This document shows positions 61,642 through 64,000 of a stretch of DNA of 64,000 nucleotides, piece by piece (the stretch's first letter is position 1; each line of letters opens with the position of its first letter). This DNA is from Comamonadaceae bacterium. Its GTDB lineage: Bacteria; Pseudomonadota; Gammaproteobacteria; Burkholderiales; Burkholderiaceae_C. The notes beneath the pieces were generated by a model that saw only the letters and a program-made list of their open reading frames with translations, did no database searches and was not told where the DNA came from. The DNA lies in the NCBI GenBank assembly GCA_947447355.1, contig CANFJF010000004.1, positions 1 through 64,000 of the forward strand. The letters run 5' to 3'. A program made the translations under genes and the position numbers.

Positions 61642-63300
61642 TTAGTCGTCAGCGTAGATGTCAACGTCCTTGGTTTCCTTGATGAACAAGGTGCCAATCA
61701 CGACAGTCGCACCGGCGATGATGATCGGATACCACAAGCCGTTGTACATGTTGCCGGTTTGCGCCACGATGGCGAAGGCGGTGGTTGGCAGCAAGCCGCC
61801 GAACCAGCCGTTACCGATGTGATACGGCAAGCTCATCGAGGTGTAACGAATACGCGTCGGGAACATCTCCACCAGCATGGCGGCAATCGGGCCATAAACC
61901 ATGGTGACCAACAGCACGAGGTAGGTCAGGATCAGAATCACCATGAAATTGTCGACCTTGGCAGGGTCAGCCTTGCTTGGGTAGCCTGCGCCTTTGAGGG
62001 CATCGGCCACGGCCTTCTTGAACTCATCGCCCTTCAACTTGGCTTCGGCTGCGGGCAGTCCTTTGGCGCTGTAGCCAGGGATCACCGTCTCACCAATTTT
62101 GATGCTGGCAGGCGTGCCGGCCGCAACCACCACGTTGTCGTAACTCACCGAAGCGCCAGCCAGCACCTGCTTGGCGATGTCGCATGAGCTGGTGAACTTG
62201 ACGGTGCCGGTCGGATTGAACTGGAACGAGCACTCAGCCGGGTCAGCCGAGACGAACACCTTGTTAGCCGCTTGGGCAGCAGCTAAGTCAGGGTTGGCAG
62301 CTTTGGTCAGGGCCGTGAACACCGGGAAGTAGGTGACAGCCGCCAAAAAACAACCCGCCATGATGATGGGCTTGCGGCCAATCTTGTCTGAGAGTGCGCC
62401 GAAGACGATGAAGAACGGCGTGCCGATCAACAGTGATATAGCCACAAAGATGTTGGCGGTAGCGCCGTCCACCTTGAGCGACTGCGTCAGGAAGAACAAG
62501 GCATAGAACTGACCCGAGTACCACACCACAGCTTGACCGGCGGTCAAGCCGATCAGCGCCAAGATCACGATCTTCAGGTTTTTCCACTGGCCGAAAGACT
62601 CGGACAATGGCGCCTTGGAGGTTTTGCCTTCCGCTTTCATTTTGACGAACGCTGGCGACTCTTCCATGGACAAGCGGATGTACACCGACACGCCCAACAA
62701 CAGAATCGACACGATGAACGGAACGCGCCAGCCCCAGTCAGCAAAAGCGGCTTCGCCAATCCAGGTCCGTGTCCCGAGAATCACCATCAAAGACAAAAAC
62801 AGACCCAGTGTGGCTGTCGTCTGAATCCATGAGGTGTAAGCACCGCGCTTGCCATGTGGCGCATGCTCTGCCACATAGACAGCAGCGCCGCCGTACTCAC
62901 CACCTAGGGCCAGACCCTGCAGCATGCGCAGACCAATCAAAATGACCGGTGCCGCCACGCCGATGCTGGCATAGCTGGGCAGCAATCCGACGATGAACGT
63001 CGACAGACCCATGATCAAAATGGTGATTAGAAAGGTGTATTTACGACCGATCATGTCGCCCAAGCGACCAAACACCAACGCGCCAAAAGGACGCACGATG
63101 AAACCCGCGGCAAACGCCAACAGCGCGAAGATGAAGGCCGAGCCTTCATCCAAGCCGCTGAAAAACTGCTTGGCAATGATCGCTGCAAGCGAGCCGTACA
63201 GGTAAAAGTCATACCACTCAAACACTGTGCCAAGAGAGGAGGCAAAGATCACCTTCTTCTCTGTGCTGGTCATTGGCCGGTCAGGCGCTGTTGTAGACAT
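61642..63300 (-). CDS. MHS-family MFS transporter with large loop insertion
   Basis: Metabolite:H+ symporter (MHS) family major facilitator, 552 residues: FASSLGTVFEWYDFYLYGSLAA (helix 1), RPFGALVFGRLGDMIGRKYTFLIT and RMLQGLALGGEYGGAAVYVAEHAPHGKRGAYTSW, with the motif GRLGDMIGRK. Typical MHS proteins (ProP, ShiA, KgtP) have about 430 residues; the extra ~110 residues lie between helices 9 and 10 (about 330-445) and include two Cys (PAECSFQF, TSSCDIA) probably in the periplasm. The substrate is likely an organic acid. A single gene with its own terminator. Confidence 0.93.
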   Translation of the reverse strand: MSTTAPDRPMTSTEKKVIFASSLGTVFEWYDFYLYGSLAAIIAKQFFSGLDEGSAFIFALLAFAAGFIVRPFGALVFGRLGDMIGRKYTFLITILIMGLSTFIVGLLPSYASIGVAAPVILIGLRMLQGLALGGEYGGAAVYVAEHAPHGKRGAYTSWIQTTATLGLFLSLMVILGTRTWIGEAAFADWGWRVPFIVSILLLGVSVYIRLSMEESPAFVKMKAEGKTSKAPLSESFGQWKNLKIVILALIGLTAGQAVVWYSGQFYALFFLTQSLKVDGATANIFVAISLLIGTPFFIVFGALSDKIGRKPIIMAGCFLAAVTYFPVFTALTKAANPDLAAAQAANKVFVSADPAECSFQFNPTGTVKFTSSCDIAKQVLAGASVSYDNVVVAAGTPASIKIGETVIPGYSAKGLPAAEAKLKGDEFKKAVADALKGAGYPSKADPAKVDNFMVILILTYLVLLVTMVYGPIAAMLVEMFPTRIRYTSMSLPYHIGNGWFGGLLPTTAFAIVAQTGNMYNGLWYPIIIAGATVVIGTLFIKETKDVDIYADD

Positions 63301-63473
63301 GTGAAAGTCTCCTAATAGTTGTTAATCGCTTCAGTCACTAAACCTTCAACTATTTTGTGTTTCTCTTCTGACCGGACTCTGACGCGAAACTGAACTTAAA
63401 CTTACAAAATAAAACCCCCTTCAAAACAACTTTTTCAGAGGAGAAACAGCCATTCCACAACAGACGTTACCAA

Positions 63474-63496
63474 GGTTTATACCTATCGGGTAAACC
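63474..63496. promoter_or_regulatory. Imperfect palindrome upstream of the transporter
   Basis: GGTTTATACC, TATC, GGGTAAACC is an almost complete dyad (one asymmetric base) in the 203-bp gap between the isomerase gene and the MHS transporter gene. It might be an operator for the transporter or a 3' hairpin of the isomerase gene; no U-run follows. Confidence 0.4.
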
Positions 63497-63503
63497 CTTT
63501 ATT

Positions 63504-64000
63504 TCAGACTGACCTGACAACTCCGATCTTGGTGTCAGAGACATCGTCCCAGGTCGAGTTGGCAAACCAAAGCCCACCCAACAGGTAGTCGCGCAACATG
63601 GGCAATGAATCCAAGCCCCAAAAAAGTTTGCCATCGACCACAAAGGCCGGCACGCCGAAAACACCGAAAGCAATGGCTTCTGCGGTGTGCGCCTTCAACT
63701 GTTCTTTCACACGCTCACTGGCAACGTTTTGCACCGGTGCCAGTTGCGCACTGAGTGCGGCCAGTCGCGCCGTGTCTGTGGCTTCGTCACCCCCAGTCCA
63801 GACATGGCGAAAAATGGTTTCACACACATAACGGTTCGGTGTTCCTGCGTCATCACAAGCCACCGCCAAACGCAGCAGGCCGAGTGGGTTGAAAGGGTGA
63901 CTGAGCGGCATCATCAGCGGCGTTTTTTGCTGCTCGGCCAACCAGAGCACCTGCCGATAAGTCCAGTCGCGTTTGGCTGGGATTTCAGCCGGTCCGAGCT
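63504..64000 (-). CDS. DsbA-fold 2-hydroxychromene-2-carboxylate isomerase, partial
   Basis: C-terminal part (about 165 residues) of a DsbA/kappa-GST-fold protein; the frame stays open to the window edge, so the N-terminus lies outside. It matches the HCCA isomerase family: AEIPAKRDWTYRQVLWLAEQQKTPL, HPFNPLGLLRLAVAC, ETIFRHVWTGGDE and GVFGVPAFVVDGKLFWGLDSLPMLRDYL. The GVPAF cis-Pro and FWGxD are diagnostic. The family uses glutathione to isomerise chromene carboxylates in naphthalene degradation, or acts as a thiol oxidoreductase. It precedes the MHS transporter gene on the same strand. Confidence 0.88.
   Translation of the reverse strand, partial: LGPAEIPAKRDWTYRQVLWLAEQQKTPLMMPLSHPFNPLGLLRLAVACDDAGTPNRYVCETIFRHVWTGGDEATDTARLAALSAQLAPVQNVASERVKEQLKAHTAEAIAFGVFGVPAFVVDGKLFWGLDSLPMLRDYLLGGLWFANSTWDDVSDTKIGVVRSV

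Noticed and set aside
1-64000. Searched for tRNA, rRNA, CRISPR arrays, insertion sequences, integrase or prophage genes, and toxin-antitoxin pairs
   Set aside because: Nothing convincing was seen by eye; no tRNA cloverleaf, no regular spaced repeats and no transposase or integrase motif.

Overview
The window is chromosomal DNA from a betaproteobacterium, most likely of the family Comamonadaceae (Polaromonas/Rhodoferax-like). This rests on several things: the gene order tyrS / M23 peptidase / anmK / erpA / rpsI / rplM, a Gram-negative trimeric porin of the betaproteobacterial type, a 478-residue AhcY preceded by an S-adenosylhomocysteine (SAH) riboswitch, and three 'Bug'-type periplasmic receptors. 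No plasmid, phage, integron, CRISPR, rRNA or tRNA signature was seen.

Layout. 1-17 kb is mainly housekeeping: a porin whose start is abnormal, a repeat island with two inverted pairs of GTAG-type REP elements, ruvB-ruvA, phoH/ybeZ-ybeY, a ModA-like binding protein, a cation-efflux protein, tyrS, a cell-wall M23 peptidase with anmK, erpA, rpsI-rplM with a long leader, rlmJ, and a GbsR-like regulator in one operon with a cyanide-insensitive-type cytochrome bd oxidase (cydAB). 17-25 kb holds a reverse-strand catabolic cluster (Bug receptor, TauD-type dioxygenase, D-2-hydroxyacid dehydrogenase, HpcH/HpaI aldolase, SMP-30 lactonase, second Bug receptor, short-chain dehydrogenase) with a LysR regulator at its end. 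25-30 kb holds a DUF481 outer-membrane protein and the methyl-cycle operon ahcY-tlyA-metF under the SAH riboswitch.

30-53 kb is the distinctive part: two adjacent gene sets for what looks like breakdown of a cyclic amide, imide or ureide. The reverse-strand set pairs a PuuE-like deacetylase-fold hydrolase with an amidase-signature enzyme and adds an ADP-forming acyl-CoA synthetase, a Bug receptor, an acyl-CoA dehydrogenase and a LysR regulator. The forward-strand set pairs a dihydropyrimidinase-like metalloamidohydrolase with an isochorismatase/N-carbamoylsarcosine-amidase-like hydrolase. It also has its own G3E (CobW-type) metallochaperone GTPase, a complete branched-chain-type ABC importer, a fumarate-reductase-like flavoprotein, three MmgE/PrpD proteins and an IclR regulator. 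In outline the logic is import, ring opening, amide hydrolysis, then processing of the resulting acid. The actual substrate cannot be read from sequence.

53-64 kb holds an exported protein coupled to a CapA-like protein, a 75-bp palindromic repeat, a 1994-residue protein made of two complete UvrA modules in tandem, a tetratricopeptide (TPR) protein, two small membrane proteins (one only 47 residues), an MHS-family MFS transporter with a large extracytoplasmic insertion, and a DsbA-fold isomerase cut by the window edge.
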